DNA of 49,786 nt from Nitrosomonadales bacterium (GCA_016235045.1 JACRME010000020.1:1-49786); one strand, 5' to 3'. Shown: positions 26,380 through 35,839, counted from the stretch's first letter. The notes: generated by a model from the sequence alone, not told the origin. Numbers and translations are program-made.

Positions 26380-26721
26380 ATGACCAAGCCCGCATCGCGC
26401 AAACCTGCAGTCAGGAAGACAGCCGCCGCCCGCAAACCTGCTCCGGCAAAAGTCGTTGCCAAGCCGGAAAAGAAACACAAGAAGGAAAAGAAATCCGACG
26501 CCAAGGTAAAAGTCGTACGCGACAGCTTCACCATGCCGCAAGCGGATTACGACCTGATTACAGTGCTAAAACAAAAGGCGCTCAAGGCGGATCTGCACGT
26601 GAAAAAAAGCGAACTGCTGCGCGCCAGCCTGCAAGCGTTGTCCAAATTGCCTCTAGCACAATTGAAGCGCGCCATTACCGGTTTGGAAAAGATCAAGACC
26701 GGACGGCCGAAGAAAAACTAA
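26380..26721 (+). CDS. Small Lys/Ala-rich basic protein
   Basis: This 113-residue protein has an N-terminal half of Lys/Ala/Pro repeats (KPAVRKTAAARKPAPAK, KPEKKHKKEKK), resembling histone H1-like tails. The C-terminal half is helical and more conserved in character (FTMPQADYDLITVLKQKAL). It probably binds nucleic acid through the basic tail. ATG 26380 has GGAGA 6 bases upstream; an ATG at 26368 is an alternative. It diverges from sixA. Name and function are not established. Confidence 0.78.
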   Translation: MTKPASRKPAVRKTAAARKPAPAKVVAKPEKKHKKEKKSDAKVKVVRDSFTMPQADYDLITVLKQKALKADLHVKKSELLRASLQALSKLPLAQLKRAITGLEKIKTGRPKKN

Positions 26722-26766
26722 TCCGCCGTAATTCCAGAGAGCCTTACCAAGATATAGACCGCTATC

Positions 26767-26799
26767 TAGGCCAAACGGCCTATTGACGCCCCCCCCCCC
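26767..26799. repeat. Short hairpin and C11 homopolymer tract
   Basis: TAGGCC-AAAC-GGCCTA (26767-26782) is a small perfect hairpin after the basic-protein gene. Six bases later there are eleven C's in a row (26789-26799), ending 47 bases before the next start codon. Long mononucleotide tracts in a promoter region can change length by slippage and vary expression. Confidence 0.6.
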
Positions 26800-26846
26800 G
26801 AGCAGGGTTATTGTCGCGCGCAGTTCACGCCACAAGGGGGAACGGA

Positions 26847-28136
26847 ATGGCTGCGTTAAACAAGTACCAATCAGGCTGGGCGGGCACCCGCCTGTTTGCA
26901 GCACTACTTCTTTTAGCCTGTTGGCCGCAACAGGCGGTCAGCGAACCGTTGCGGTTAACATGGCGCTATTCAGATTTGCATACCTTTTTGGTGCACTATG
27001 TCCCTGACTGGGCGCCTGCGGCGGACATATTGATAGAACAGTCGTTCGAAGCATGGAAGGATATTCAATCGGTGGCGATTCAAAACGGATGGGTTACGGG
27101 TATCGGGTGGAATGGGTCTATGCGATGCAAGATATCTACCGATGTGTTCAACCGGGGCGTTATTGTATGTTCCCGCGTTCTGGGCGCTTATTCCACCCTC
27201 GCCGACCAATATTTCCAGGTGCCGTTAGTAACGAACCCGATTCGGCCGCTTTGCGCTGCCACCGACGCGAATGGTGTGAGCACTTATAGTGAACCACAGT
27301 TTGCGGACCCGGTTAATTGCAATGGGCCGTATTGCGCCACCTGTCCCATAAAACCGACCATCGAGCTTGCCGACGCCAGCGAGGTCGAACCGTCGAACAG
27401 CCTGCCGTTCCTTGTTACGGTGAACAGTCAGGAAACCTGCCCGCCTGTTAACGTAAAGATCAGCCTCAAGGTCGATCCCCGCAGCGGCGGACATGAGCAT
27501 GGCGACAGCAAACGGCCCAGAGGGGACATCCAGGGAATACACTGCGACTCGGACGATACGTGCTGGTCTAGCCCGGCCGCCAGCGGCGCGGTGGTTTTCA
27601 GCTTCACGGCACCGGAAGCGTCCGGCATACATACCATCACGGCGACCTGCGACGAATGCAGCAACAGTCCTCAGTCGGTGACGGTGGATGTGAAGGTGAA
27701 AGGGTTGAAACCCATTCCACCTTCTGGACTCTATGCGCTGTATGAGAAGGATGGAAGTGTAATCGGCGCAGTTGCGGGCAGACACCCAAGCAATCACTAC
27801 TTGCAACCTGCGGCAGCCAATAAGCTATTAATCATTGCGATAAACTATCATCATCGTTATCCCAAGGATCCAGTGATTCATGTCAACGATGCCAGTTTGA
27901 TGTGGGGCGGAGTGTTCGACATTGATACCGAAGCTGAATGGAATGAGCCGCATGAAGAGCACAAGCGTGGTTCAGTAGTCGATATTCGTGCGAATTCAAA
28001 AGATGGTGCAATCCCACCAGCCAATTTCGATGCATTTATGCAACTAGCGAAAGACAGGCGTGTGCATGCAAGGATTCATAGCCCAGGGGAGTCCAATCAG
28101 CATTTCCATGTCCGTCTGTTAAATAGGAGCGAATAA
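26847..28136 (+). CDS. Secreted LAS-type metallopeptidase-like protein
   Basis: This 429-residue protein has a signal peptide (ALNKYQSGWAGTRLFAALLL... cleaved near AVSEP). The middle region (about 160-290) has paired cysteines and an Ig-like stretch (PPVNVKISLKVDPRSGGHEH, SGAVVFSFTAPEASG). The C-terminal domain carries EEHKRGSVVDIRA, a match to H-x6-D, and the late HFHVRL, a match to HxH. These are the zinc ligands of the LAS superfamily of peptidoglycan endopeptidases (lysostaphin, D-Ala-D-Ala carboxypeptidase, MepA). AGGGGG precedes ATG 26847. Substrate is unknown; function is inferred from motifs. It is followed 2 bases later by a second secreted gene. Confidence 0.72.
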   Translation: MAALNKYQSGWAGTRLFAALLLLACWPQQAVSEPLRLTWRYSDLHTFLVHYVPDWAPAADILIEQSFEAWKDIQSVAIQNGWVTGIGWNGSMRCKISTDVFNRGVIVCSRVLGAYSTLADQYFQVPLVTNPIRPLCAATDANGVSTYSEPQFADPVNCNGPYCATCPIKPTIELADASEVEPSNSLPFLVTVNSQETCPPVNVKISLKVDPRSGGHEHGDSKRPRGDIQGIHCDSDDTCWSSPAASGAVVFSFTAPEASGIHTITATCDECSNSPQSVTVDVKVKGLKPIPPSGLYALYEKDGSVIGAVAGRHPSNHYLQPAAANKLLIIAINYHHRYPKDPVIHVNDASLMWGGVFDIDTEAEWNEPHEEHKRGSVVDIRANSKDGAIPPANFDAFMQLAKDRRVHARIHSPGESNQHFHVRLLNRSE

Positions 28137-28138
28137 TT

Positions 28139-29236
28139 ATGAGACTCTCGATCTCAACTGTTGTGGGATTGTTGTTATTGTCTGCTTCAATCCGAGCAAG
28201 TGCCGCATTGCCCGGAGAGAGCATTATTTTGAATCCTCATACAGGAGATTACACCATTACGTATTGGGACTTTCCCAAGTCACCCAAGAAACAATTGCGT
28301 CAGGCCATATTTGTTCCTTCTACAAAAATTGTTCCGACAGTAGGTTCTGAGTTTCAACTCAGAAAAAATGAAGAAATTAAATATTTTTATAGAGTTGTAA
28401 ATAATTCCAGAAGCCGGCAGTCATTAGTTGCCTTGCGACTTGATCAAGTTAGCGGAATCATTTCCGCTATACCGCTATTGAGCAGTGAGCCCGAGATTGA
28501 TGATCAAGCCGTGGTAGAACGATTGGTCGAAGCAGGTATTGAAGCACTGACAACACCCACACGATGGAATGGTGGGAGCTATGCCAGTCCTAAGGGAGGA
28601 TTATTGATTAGCTGGAGCTATGCCATATTGAATGAGCCTAAAGATGGACTCATGCCTGGGGATACACAGGGGGGCTTTGGATTCCTGAGCAAAGACCTAC
28701 CGGGAATAGGGGTTGCAGAGTTAAGTGGACATGCGCCTGTATCAATGTATCCAGGTGAGGGGCCAACTGGCGATCTGGGAAAGGAGCTTGAAACAATCGA
28801 GCAAAACGACTTTGTCTCCCGCCCCGCCGCCGTCCCCACCATCGCCGTCCCCGCCCCCTTCGATGCCGCCCTCCTGCTCGACCGCATCCGCGCCGAGATG
28901 CAAACCTGGCCCGCCAAGCAACTCCTCGACCCGGCTTTCGCCGCCCAACTGGACCGCTACCTGGTGGCCGCTGCCGAGGCCTACCGCCTGAACAATATCA
29001 AAGCAGGCAAAGAGCACATCGACACCCTGCGCAAGCTGCTGGAACGCGATCACAAACATCTGGATCACGACGACGAAGACAACGACGACCCGGACGAGCG
29101 CAAAGCCGCCACGCACTTATCCATCGACCGCCTTGCGGCACGGGTGCTGGATTTCGATTTGCGGTATGTGCTCAAGCGGACGGAGCATGGGCACGAGCAT
29201 GAACACAAGGAAGGCGATCACGGAAAAGAGCGGTAA
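28139..29236 (+). CDS. Hypothetical secreted protein with His/Asp-rich C-terminus
   Basis: This 365-residue protein has a signal peptide (MRLSISTVVGLLLLSASIRA, cleavage near SAA-LPG). The N-terminal 225 residues form an unrecognised beta-rich domain. The rest contains a helical region (FDAALLLDRIRAEMQTWPAK, YLVAAAEAYRLNNIKAGKEH) resembling FIMAH-type helical modules. Acidic and His-rich runs follow (DHDDEDNDDPDERK and HGHEHEHKEGDHGK), which may bind metal. Codon use changes sharply near 28810 from A+T-rich to GC-rich. It starts 2 bases after the metallopeptidase-like gene and is probably co-expressed. Function unknown. Confidence 0.75.
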   Translation: MRLSISTVVGLLLLSASIRASAALPGESIILNPHTGDYTITYWDFPKSPKKQLRQAIFVPSTKIVPTVGSEFQLRKNEEIKYFYRVVNNSRSRQSLVALRLDQVSGIISAIPLLSSEPEIDDQAVVERLVEAGIEALTTPTRWNGGSYASPKGGLLISWSYAILNEPKDGLMPGDTQGGFGFLSKDLPGIGVAELSGHAPVSMYPGEGPTGDLGKELETIEQNDFVSRPAAVPTIAVPAPFDAALLLDRIRAEMQTWPAKQLLDPAFAAQLDRYLVAAAEAYRLNNIKAGKEHIDTLRKLLERDHKHLDHDDEDNDDPDERKAATHLSIDRLAARVLDFDLRYVLKRTEHGHEHEHKEGDHGKER

Positions 29237-29268
29237 TCGCCCGTCTCAAAAAGACACGAGGCAGTTTT

Positions 29269-29336
29269 TGTAGGAGCCCGGCTTGCCGGGCGATTTTCTG
29301 CATAAACCGTATCGCGCAACAAGTTGCGCTCCTACA
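29269..29336. repeat. Dispersed palindromic repeat with TGTAGGAGC ends
   Basis: TGTAGGAGC (29269-29277) and its exact complement GCTCCTACA (29328-29336) enclose two inner hairpins: CCCGGCTTGCCGGG and GCGCAACAAGTTGCGC. This is a paired REP (REPIN) layout; a diverged copy in the opposite orientation lies at 11625-11684. It is located in the gap between converging genes. The rest of 29237-29453 shows nothing else recognisable. Confidence 0.78.
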
Positions 29337-29453
29337 GGCAGGCTGGTAATCCAAATTGGATTTGGCTCGATGAGTCCTTAGCCATGCGGATTTCGGCGAT
29401 TCCCGGAGGAAGTTGGTGAAATATTCGGACTAGGCCGGACGCCTGAAGAAAGG

Positions 29454-31544
29454 CTAGCCCTCCTCGGCAACCGCCAGCGGTTGCCCCAGTTCGTGCAGCA
29501 ATTCGGTTTGGGCACAGGTCGCCGCGTTGCGGCCGGGGGTTTTGCGGTGCCAGAAGCCGTTGCAGTCCATTTCCCAGGCCTGCACGTTGTCTTTCAGGTA
29601 GCTTTTCAAGCCTTCATCCAGCACGCGCTTCTTGAGCTTTTCGTCGAGGATGGGGAAACACACTTCGATACGGCGGAAGAAGTTTCTATCCATCCAGTCC
29701 GCACTGGACAAATAGACGTCGTGCGCCAGATCGTTGCGGAAGTAGAAGATGCGCGTGTGTTCCAGGAAACGCCCGATGATGGAAATCACGGTGATGTTTT
29801 CGGACAGTCCGGCGACGCCGGGGCGCAATGCGCACACCCCGCGCACGATCAGGTCGATCTTTACGCCCGCCTGCGATGCCTCGTACAAAATCGTAATGAT
29901 CTCCGGCTCCAGCAGCGAATTCATCTTGGCGATGATGTGCGCGCGTTTGCCGTCCTTGGCGTGCTTGATCTCCCGGCGAATGGCTTCCAGCACATTGGTG
30001 TGCAGGGTGAACGGCGATTGCCACAAATGCTTCAGCTTGCTCGCCTTGCCCAGGCCGGTGAGCTGCATGAACACTTCGTTCGCGTCGGCGCAGACTTCCT
30101 CGTTGCTGGTGAACAGGCCGAAGTCGGTATACAGCCGTGCGGTGCGCGGATGGTAGTTGCCGGTGCCGAGGTGCACATAGCGGCGCAGCTTGTTATCTTC
30201 GCGCCGCACCACCATCAGCATCTTGGCATGCGTCTTGTGCCCCACCACGCCGTACACCACATGGGCGCCGACCTCTTCCAGGCGGCTGGCCCAGTTGATG
30301 TTGGCTTCCTCGTCGAAACGCGCCAGCAGTTCCACCACCACCGTGACTTCCTTGCCGCCGCGCGCGGCAGCGATGAGCGACTCCATCAGTTCCGAATCCG
30401 CCCCGGTGCGGTACACCGTCTGCTTGATGGCGACCACGCTGGGGTCGGCGGCGGCCTGCCGGATGAAATCGATCACCGGTTTGAACGACTGGTACGGGTG
30501 GTGCAGCAAGACGTCGTTTTTGCGCAGCACCTTGAACATGTCCGCGCCCTTCTTCTGCAGCAGCGCCGGCATGCCGGGCACGAAGGCGGGAAATTTGAGA
30601 TCGTCGCGCGCAACCTGGTCCGGGATGCGCATCAGGCGCACCAGGTTCACCGGGCCGTGCACGCGATACAAATCCTCGGCGCCCAGTTCGAACTGCTGCA
30701 GCAGGAACTCGGCCAGTTCCGGAGTACAGTTGTCCGCCACCTCGAGCCGCACCGCATCGCCGAAATGGCGCTGTGGCAATTCACCCTGCAGGCTGATGCG
30801 CAGGTTTTTCACTTCTTCCTCGTCCACGAACAGGTCGCTGTTGCGCGTTACGCGGAACTGGTAGCAGCCCAGCACCTCCATGCCGGCAAACAGTTCGCCG
30901 ACATGCGCGTGCAATATGGAAGACAGGAACACGAAACCGTAGGGGCAGCCGGAAACTTCCGGCGGCAGCAGGATGGCGCGCGGCAGCACGCGCGGCGCCT
31001 GCACGATGGCCTTGGCCGAGTTGCGCCCGAAGGCGTCCTTACCCTGCAGTTCGACCGCGAAATTCAGGCTTTTGTTGAGCACACGCGGGAAAGGATGCGC
31101 CGGGTCGAGCCCGATGGGCGTCAGCACCGGCATCACTTCGCGCAGGAAGAAATCCTTGACCCAGGCTTTTTGCGCGTCGTTCCACTTGGTGCGGCGCAGG
31201 AATTTGATGCCCTGCCCGGCCAGGGCCGGCGTCAGTTCCTCGTTGAAAAGCTGGTACTGCCGCGCGATGATCTGGTGCGTGGGCGCATACAGGCGCTTGA
31301 GTATCTGCGTGGCTTCCAGTCCGTCCGGCCCGGACGCCAGGCCGCCCAGCCTGGCCTGTTCCTTCAACCCGGCAACCCGGATTTCGAAGAACTCGTCCAG
31401 GTTGCTGCTGACGATGCACAGGTACTTCAGCCGCTCCAGCAAAGGCACCGTCGCATCCTCCGCCTGCGCCAGCACGCGGCGGTTGAATTCGAGCAGGCCG
31501 AGTTCGCGGTTGAGGAAATTTTGCGCCGGGAATTTTTTTGCCAT
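29454..31544 (-). CDS. ppk1: Polyphosphate kinase PPK1
   Basis: PPK1 reversibly polymerises the ATP gamma-phosphate into polyphosphate at the membrane. The 696-residue length is standard. The N domain begins NFLNRELGLLEFNRRVLAQA. The phospholipase-D-like catalytic half includes KQTVYRTGADSELMESL, ARFDEEANINWA and GHKTHAKMLMV, whose His is the phosphorylated residue. HLGTGNYHPRTARLYTDFGL is also diagnostic. The start MAKKFPAQN at 31544 fits the family. Together with pap it allows polyP synthesis and use for AMP phosphorylation. yggX lies 37 bases upstream. Confidence 0.97.
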   Translation of the reverse strand: MAKKFPAQNFLNRELGLLEFNRRVLAQAEDATVPLLERLKYLCIVSSNLDEFFEIRVAGLKEQARLGGLASGPDGLEATQILKRLYAPTHQIIARQYQLFNEELTPALAGQGIKFLRRTKWNDAQKAWVKDFFLREVMPVLTPIGLDPAHPFPRVLNKSLNFAVELQGKDAFGRNSAKAIVQAPRVLPRAILLPPEVSGCPYGFVFLSSILHAHVGELFAGMEVLGCYQFRVTRNSDLFVDEEEVKNLRISLQGELPQRHFGDAVRLEVADNCTPELAEFLLQQFELGAEDLYRVHGPVNLVRLMRIPDQVARDDLKFPAFVPGMPALLQKKGADMFKVLRKNDVLLHHPYQSFKPVIDFIRQAAADPSVVAIKQTVYRTGADSELMESLIAAARGGKEVTVVVELLARFDEEANINWASRLEEVGAHVVYGVVGHKTHAKMLMVVRREDNKLRRYVHLGTGNYHPRTARLYTDFGLFTSNEEVCADANEVFMQLTGLGKASKLKHLWQSPFTLHTNVLEAIRREIKHAKDGKRAHIIAKMNSLLEPEIITILYEASQAGVKIDLIVRGVCALRPGVAGLSENITVISIIGRFLEHTRIFYFRNDLAHDVYLSSADWMDRNFFRRIEVCFPILDEKLKKRVLDEGLKSYLKDNVQAWEMDCNGFWHRKTPGRNAATCAQTELLHELGQPLAVAEEG

Positions 31545-31581
31545 AAGCGGGGGAGCAGCGCCCTGAAGGGTCGGCGGCGTT

Positions 31582-31854
31582 TCAGTGTTTCGGCGGGACG
31601 TAACCGGTGGGCATCTGCGTTCCGGCGCCGAAGAAATAATTCTCCATTTGCTCGGCAAGGTATTTACGCGCATTGATATCGGCCAGGTTCAGGCGATTTT
31701 CGTTGACCAGCATGGTCTGGAACTTGATCCAGCCCTGCCAGGCTTCTTTCGAGACGTGTTCGAAAATGCGTTGTCCGAGCGCGCCGGGATAGGGGGGGCG
31801 ATCCAATCCTTCCGCTTCGCGACCGAGTTTTACGCACTGTACCGTTCTTGCCAT
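31582..31854 (-). CDS. yggX: Fe(2+)-trafficking protein YggX
   Basis: This 90-residue protein begins [20 protein letters not shown]. It includes [20 protein letters not shown] and [20 protein letters not shown], the near-invariant family sequence, with ENYFFG near the end. YggX is linked to protection of Fe-S clusters and oxidative stress in enterics; the conserved Cys7 is present. It lies between the GGDEF gene and ppk1 on the same strand. No Fur box was recognised in the 40-base leader. Confidence 0.96.
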   Translation of the reverse strand: MARTVQCVKLGREAEGLDRPPYPGALGQRIFEHVSKEAWQGWIKFQTMLVNENRLNLADINARKYLAEQMENYFFGAGTQMPTGYVPPKH

Positions 31855-31894
31855 GATGTTGTTTACTCCGTGAGTATGCTTGGGGAATGTGACA

Positions 31895-33544
31895 TTACCG
31901 TGAATCCTTGCCTAAATCCAGCGGCTGCTCCGGATCGAAGAAATGCCAGCGGTTTTTGCCGAAGTGCTTGGCCTGGTACATGGCGATGTCGGCTTGCTGC
32001 ATCAGATCGGCCGCACTGTCCTGGATGTCCTTGGGCGAGCAGGTGGCGATGCCCATGCTGCAGCGGACATGCACTTCCTGCCCGCCGAAACCGAATTGCA
32101 GCTTCTCGACCGTTGCGATCACGCGCCGCGCCAGCGCTTCGATCTGGAACCGTTCGGCATCGGCCACCAGAATGGCAAATTCATCGCCGCCCACCCGGTA
32201 CAACTCTTCATTGCGGCGCGACTGCAGCGAGAGTATTTGCGCAATTCCCTTCAGGATCGAGTCGCCCGCGGCATGTCCGTAAGCGTCGTTGACGCCCTTG
32301 AAATCGTCCAGGTCAAAATACAACAGCGATAAACGGCGGTTGTTGCGGTGCGCCTGGGCGAACATCCGTTCCGCATCGTTCTGGAAACGGCGGCGGTTAT
32401 ACAGGCCGGTAAGCACATCGCGATCGGCGCGAAGCTGCGCCTCCTGCAGTTTCATATGTTCTTCGGAAACATCCTCGAACATCCACATGCGGCCGATGTA
32501 GCGTTCGGCGGCGGCATCGGGCACGACGCAGGAGCGGCTGCGGACGATGGAGTTGTTGAGCAGCCGGGTGTCGAAAGGGGCGGTTGCGCCGTATTCCTTG
32601 AGCACGCCCTCCACCTGCAGGGCAAACTCATCCGGCTGCGCGATCAGGTGGCGTGCGTGCGCCAGCAAGGCGGAATCGGGCTGTCCGATGTAATCCTCGC
32701 TCTCGGGCAACCCCCACAGGCGGCGGCATTCCAGGTTGATGTACTGTACGCGCCGTGCCGGATCGACGAACATCACACCGACCGGCAGGATGGAAATCAG
32801 CGCGTTCAGCCGTGCCTGCTCGGTATACACGTCGTGGGCATAGCGCTGCTGCGTCTCAATGCGTTCGCGCAATGCCGCGGCCATTTTGCCGAAGCTGGCG
32901 GCGAGTTTGCCCAACTCGTCCTGCGGCAACCCCGTCGGCATGACGGCATTGAGATTGCCGTGCGCCATCGATTCGCTGGCAAGGGTGATCTCCCGCAGCG
33001 GCTTGACCAGGCTGCGCACCAGAAGGAAATACATCGCGGCCCCGATGGCAAGCCACAGCAGCGCAAGGAAGAAAAGCTCGGAGTACAGGCTGGCCTTGAG
33101 CGTTTCGGCGAAGCTCAAATCCACGCCGTAGCGCAGCGTACCGAAAGGCTGGCCGTCATGAACCAGCGGAACGGAGCCGGCATGGCAATTGTTGTCCGGC
33201 AGGCCGGAACCGCCGCCTGGGGATGCCGCCGCCGTATTTCCGGCCGACGCGAGCAGTTTGCCTGCGGTGTCCTGCACCGTGAGATAACAATAGCCCTGCA
33301 TCTTGGTGACGTCCCGCAGCAGCCGGCGCAAATCGGCCTGGTCGTGCGCGGCGGGGCCGACCATCAGCGTCGAGGCAAGAATGTAGGTGCGATCCTGCAT
33401 GTCCTGCCCGATATGCCGCGACAGGAACGGGTTGATCACCTGCAAGGCGCTCAGCATGAGCGCCAGCAGGCTGATGCCGGCGAGCATCAGCGTGCTGAAA
33501 AAAAACTTGAGCTGCAAGGGTCGGGACAACAGCCAATCGAACAT
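31895..33544 (-). CDS. Membrane GGDEF diguanylate cyclase with HAMP and PAS domains
   Basis: This 549-residue protein has a transmembrane helix (about 10-33), periplasmic sensor region (34-160), second helix (about 165-185), HAMP (about 186-240) and PAS (about 245-360, with [20 protein letters not shown]). The GGDEF domain (about 375-540) shows [31 protein letters not shown] and [11 protein letters not shown], an intact active site making c-di-GMP. The inhibitory I-site, normally RxxD five residues before GGDEF, reads RRNE, so product inhibition is probably lost. The sensor input is unknown. It is followed by yggX. Confidence 0.93.
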   Translation of the reverse strand: MFDWLLSRPLQLKFFFSTLMLAGISLLALMLSALQVINPFLSRHIGQDMQDRTYILASTLMVGPAAHDQADLRRLLRDVTKMQGYCYLTVQDTAGKLLASAGNTAAASPGGGSGLPDNNCHAGSVPLVHDGQPFGTLRYGVDLSFAETLKASLYSELFFLALLWLAIGAAMYFLLVRSLVKPLREITLASESMAHGNLNAVMPTGLPQDELGKLAASFGKMAAALRERIETQQRYAHDVYTEQARLNALISILPVGVMFVDPARRVQYINLECRRLWGLPESEDYIGQPDSALLAHARHLIAQPDEFALQVEGVLKEYGATAPFDTRLLNNSIVRSRSCVVPDAAAERYIGRMWMFEDVSEEHMKLQEAQLRADRDVLTGLYNRRRFQNDAERMFAQAHRNNRRLSLLYFDLDDFKGVNDAYGHAAGDSILKGIAQILSLQSRRNEELYRVGGDEFAILVADAERFQIEALARRVIATVEKLQFGFGGQEVHVRCSMGIATCSPKDIQDSAADLMQQADIAMYQAKHFGKNRWHFFDPEQPLDLGKDSR

Positions 33545-33564
33545 GAATGCCCCCTATCGCCGCC

Positions 33565-34896
33565 TCAGCGCAGCGACCGCACGAACACTTTCGAGCGCCG
33601 CTGATAGTTATACAGCGTTTTTTTCTGCGCCGGGAGCTGTTCCACGTCCACTTCCTTGAAGCCGCGCTCGATGAACCAGTGCGCCGTGCGCGTGGTCAGC
33701 ACAAACAGTTTCTGCAGCTTCATTTCCTGCGCCCTTGCCGCGATGTGCTTGAGCAGGAGGTCGCCATAACCGTGGTCACGGTAGGCGGGCTGCACCGCCA
33801 GACAGGCGAGTTCCGCCGCCTTCTCGTCGGCGAAGGGATACAGCGCCGCGCAGCCGATGATGCGGTGGCCGTGCTCCAGCACCACGAAACGGCCGATTTC
33901 CTGCTCCAGCAACTCGCGCGAACGCCGCACCAGGATGCCCTCGGCCTCCAGCGGCTGCAGCAATTGCAGGATGCCGCCCACGTCCTTGATGGTCGCATCG
34001 CGCAGGGTGTTGAGCGTGCTTTCCACCACCATGGTGCCGATGCCCTCGTCGCTGAACAGCTCCTGCAGCAGCGAACCGTCGGTGTGGCGGCTGACCAGGT
34101 GCGTCCGCGCCACCCCCGCTTCGCAGGCGCGCACGGCGCAGGGCAGGAACAGGCCCACATCGTCCGGCAGCTTGCGCTTGCCGGAAAGAATCCTGCCGGC
34201 CTCGGCGATGGTCAACTCTTTCAACAGCGTGCCATTCTTGTCGTGCACACCGTCGGTATCGGTCAGGAAAATCAGCTTGTCCGCGTCCAGCGCGATGGCG
34301 GTCGCCGTGGCGACATCTTCCAGCGTGAGGTTGAACACCTCCCCCGTGGGCGAATAGCCCAGCGGCGACAGCAGCACCACTTCGCCGAATTCCATGCGGT
34401 CGTTCAGCGCCGCCACATCCACCTTGCGCACGCAACCGGTGTGCATCAGATCCACGCCGTTGATCACGCCGATGGGCTGCGCGGTGATGAAGTTGCCGCC
34501 CGCCACGCGGATATCCGCATTGGCCATCGGCGAATTGGCCAGGCCGACCGACAGCAGCGCCTCGATCTCCACCCGCACCCGCCCGACCGCTTCCTTCACG
34601 CACTGCATGGTCTCGGCATCGGTGAGGCGGATATCGTGGTGGTAGCGTCCTTCGATGTGCTCCTGGGTAAGCCTTTGCTCGATCTGCGGCCGCGCGCCAT
34701 GCACCAGCACCAGGCGTATGCCCAGCGCCGCCAACAGGTTGAAATCATGCGTGAGTTCGACGAACTTGCCGTCCGCCACCACCTCGCCGCCAAACGCCAC
34801 GACGAAGGTTTTGCCGCGAAAAGCATTGATATAAGGTGCAACGGAACGGAACCACGCGACGAAATCCGGCGAAGAATGGGCAGGGGCGGCAGGCAT
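33565..34896 (-). CDS. argA: N-acetylglutamate synthase ArgA
   Basis: ArgA acetylates glutamate with acetyl-CoA, the first step of arginine synthesis. The 443-residue protein has an N-terminal amino-acid-kinase fold (about 15-285; FRGKTFVVAFGGEVVADGK, VLVHGARPQIEQRL) that binds arginine in this family, and a C-terminal GNAT acetyltransferase (about 295-440; AVQPAYRDHGYGDLLLKHIA, the acetyl-CoA P-loop). The length equals classical ArgA. A TATAAT-like -10 is visible on the minus strand at 34956-34951. No ArgR box was confirmed. The gap 34897-35101 shows nothing else. Confidence 0.96.
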   Translation of the reverse strand: MPAAPAHSSPDFVAWFRSVAPYINAFRGKTFVVAFGGEVVADGKFVELTHDFNLLAALGIRLVLVHGARPQIEQRLTQEHIEGRYHHDIRLTDAETMQCVKEAVGRVRVEIEALLSVGLANSPMANADIRVAGGNFITAQPIGVINGVDLMHTGCVRKVDVAALNDRMEFGEVVLLSPLGYSPTGEVFNLTLEDVATATAIALDADKLIFLTDTDGVHDKNGTLLKELTIAEAGRILSGKRKLPDDVGLFLPCAVRACEAGVARTHLVSRHTDGSLLQELFSDEGIGTMVVESTLNTLRDATIKDVGGILQLLQPLEAEGILVRRSRELLEQEIGRFVVLEHGHRIIGCAALYPFADEKAAELACLAVQPAYRDHGYGDLLLKHIAARAQEMKLQKLFVLTTRTAHWFIERGFKEVDVEQLPAQKKTLYNYQRRSKVFVRSLR

Positions 34897-35101
34897 GGCG
34901 GTCGGTTAGTTCCTCAGTCGGGGATGAGCGCGCAAAATATTCGCGCGGTCATTATAGGGCAAAACCCCCGAAACCACGGGCGCGATGACTGACCGGGAGG
35001 GTATATATCAGGAGCATTGTCGGGCATCCAATCCTCGCCCCGGTTTTTCGTCCGGCAGTTCATCGAAGACTATATATATGCAGGATTTAGGCGGCATTGC
35101 G

Positions 35102-35839
35102 CTAATTGAAATCGCCCCACAACGTCTGCAACGCGGCGATGCCGGCGATTGCTGCCGTCTCGGTACGCAGCACGCGCGGACCGAGCAAAATGGGGGCGAA
35201 TCCGGCTTGCTGGGCGACGTTGGCCTCGTCGGCGGTGAAGCCGCCTTCGGGGCCGATGAGCAGGGTGGCGCGGCCTTGCGGCCTGGGTTGGGCGTGCAGG
35301 TTGCTGGCGCCGCCGGGCAACAGGATGAATTTGCCGCCGGGGATGTTGCGCTGTTCGTTCAGCCAGTTGCCGAGGTCTTGCGGGCCATGCAGTTGCGGCA
35401 GGGTGTTGCGTCCGCATTGCTCGCACGCGGAAACGGTCACGTTGCGCCAGTGTTCGCCGCGCTTGTCGGCGCGCGGGCCGGAAAGCCTGGCCACGCTGCG
35501 CTGGGTCTGCACCGGCACGATCTCGGCCGCGCCCAGTTCGGTGGCCTTCTGCACCACCCAATCCATCTTGTCGCTGGTGCACATGGCCTGCGCCAGCACG
35601 ATGTGCAGGCCGGATTCCGGCTGTCCCATGAAGGTCTGCAGGTTGCCGAGCAGCACATGTTTGCCGCTGATGGCGTTGATGGTGGCGTCGAGCGCGTTGC
35701 CCAGGCCGTCGAAAATCTGCACCGCGTCGCCCACGCGCAGGCGCAACACGCGGCTGGCATGATGCGCGGCGGCAGGCGGCAATTCCGCGTGGGCGTTTTG
35801 GGGCAGCGGCGGCGGGCAATAGAAACGTGGGGCGGGCAT
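35102..35839 (-). CDS. rsmE: 16S rRNA (uracil1498-N3)-methyltransferase RsmE
   Basis: This 245-residue SPOUT methyltransferase for m3U1498 of 16S rRNA begins MPAPRFYCPPPL with an N-terminal PUA-like domain (HHASRVLRLRVGDAVQIFDG). The SPOUT knot follows with LLIGPEGGFTADEANVA and LGPRVLRTETAAIAGIAALQ. The start at 35839 matches the family; upstream in-frame codons belong to the opposite-strand gene region. Divergent from the thioredoxin-fold gene with 76 bases between. Confidence 0.96.
   Translation of the reverse strand: MPAPRFYCPPPLPQNAHAELPPAAAHHASRVLRLRVGDAVQIFDGLGNALDATINAISGKHVLLGNLQTFMGQPESGLHIVLAQAMCTSDKMDWVVQKATELGAAEIVPVQTQRSVARLSGPRADKRGEHWRNVTVSACEQCGRNTLPQLHGPQDLGNWLNEQRNIPGGKFILLPGGASNLHAQPRPQGRATLLIGPEGGFTADEANVAQQAGFAPILLGPRVLRTETAAIAGIAALQTLWGDFN

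Noticed and set aside
29481-31676. A 731-codon plus-strand frame opposite ppk1
   Set aside because: It mirrors ppk1, which has all catalytic motifs; the composition of the frame is that of a shadow.
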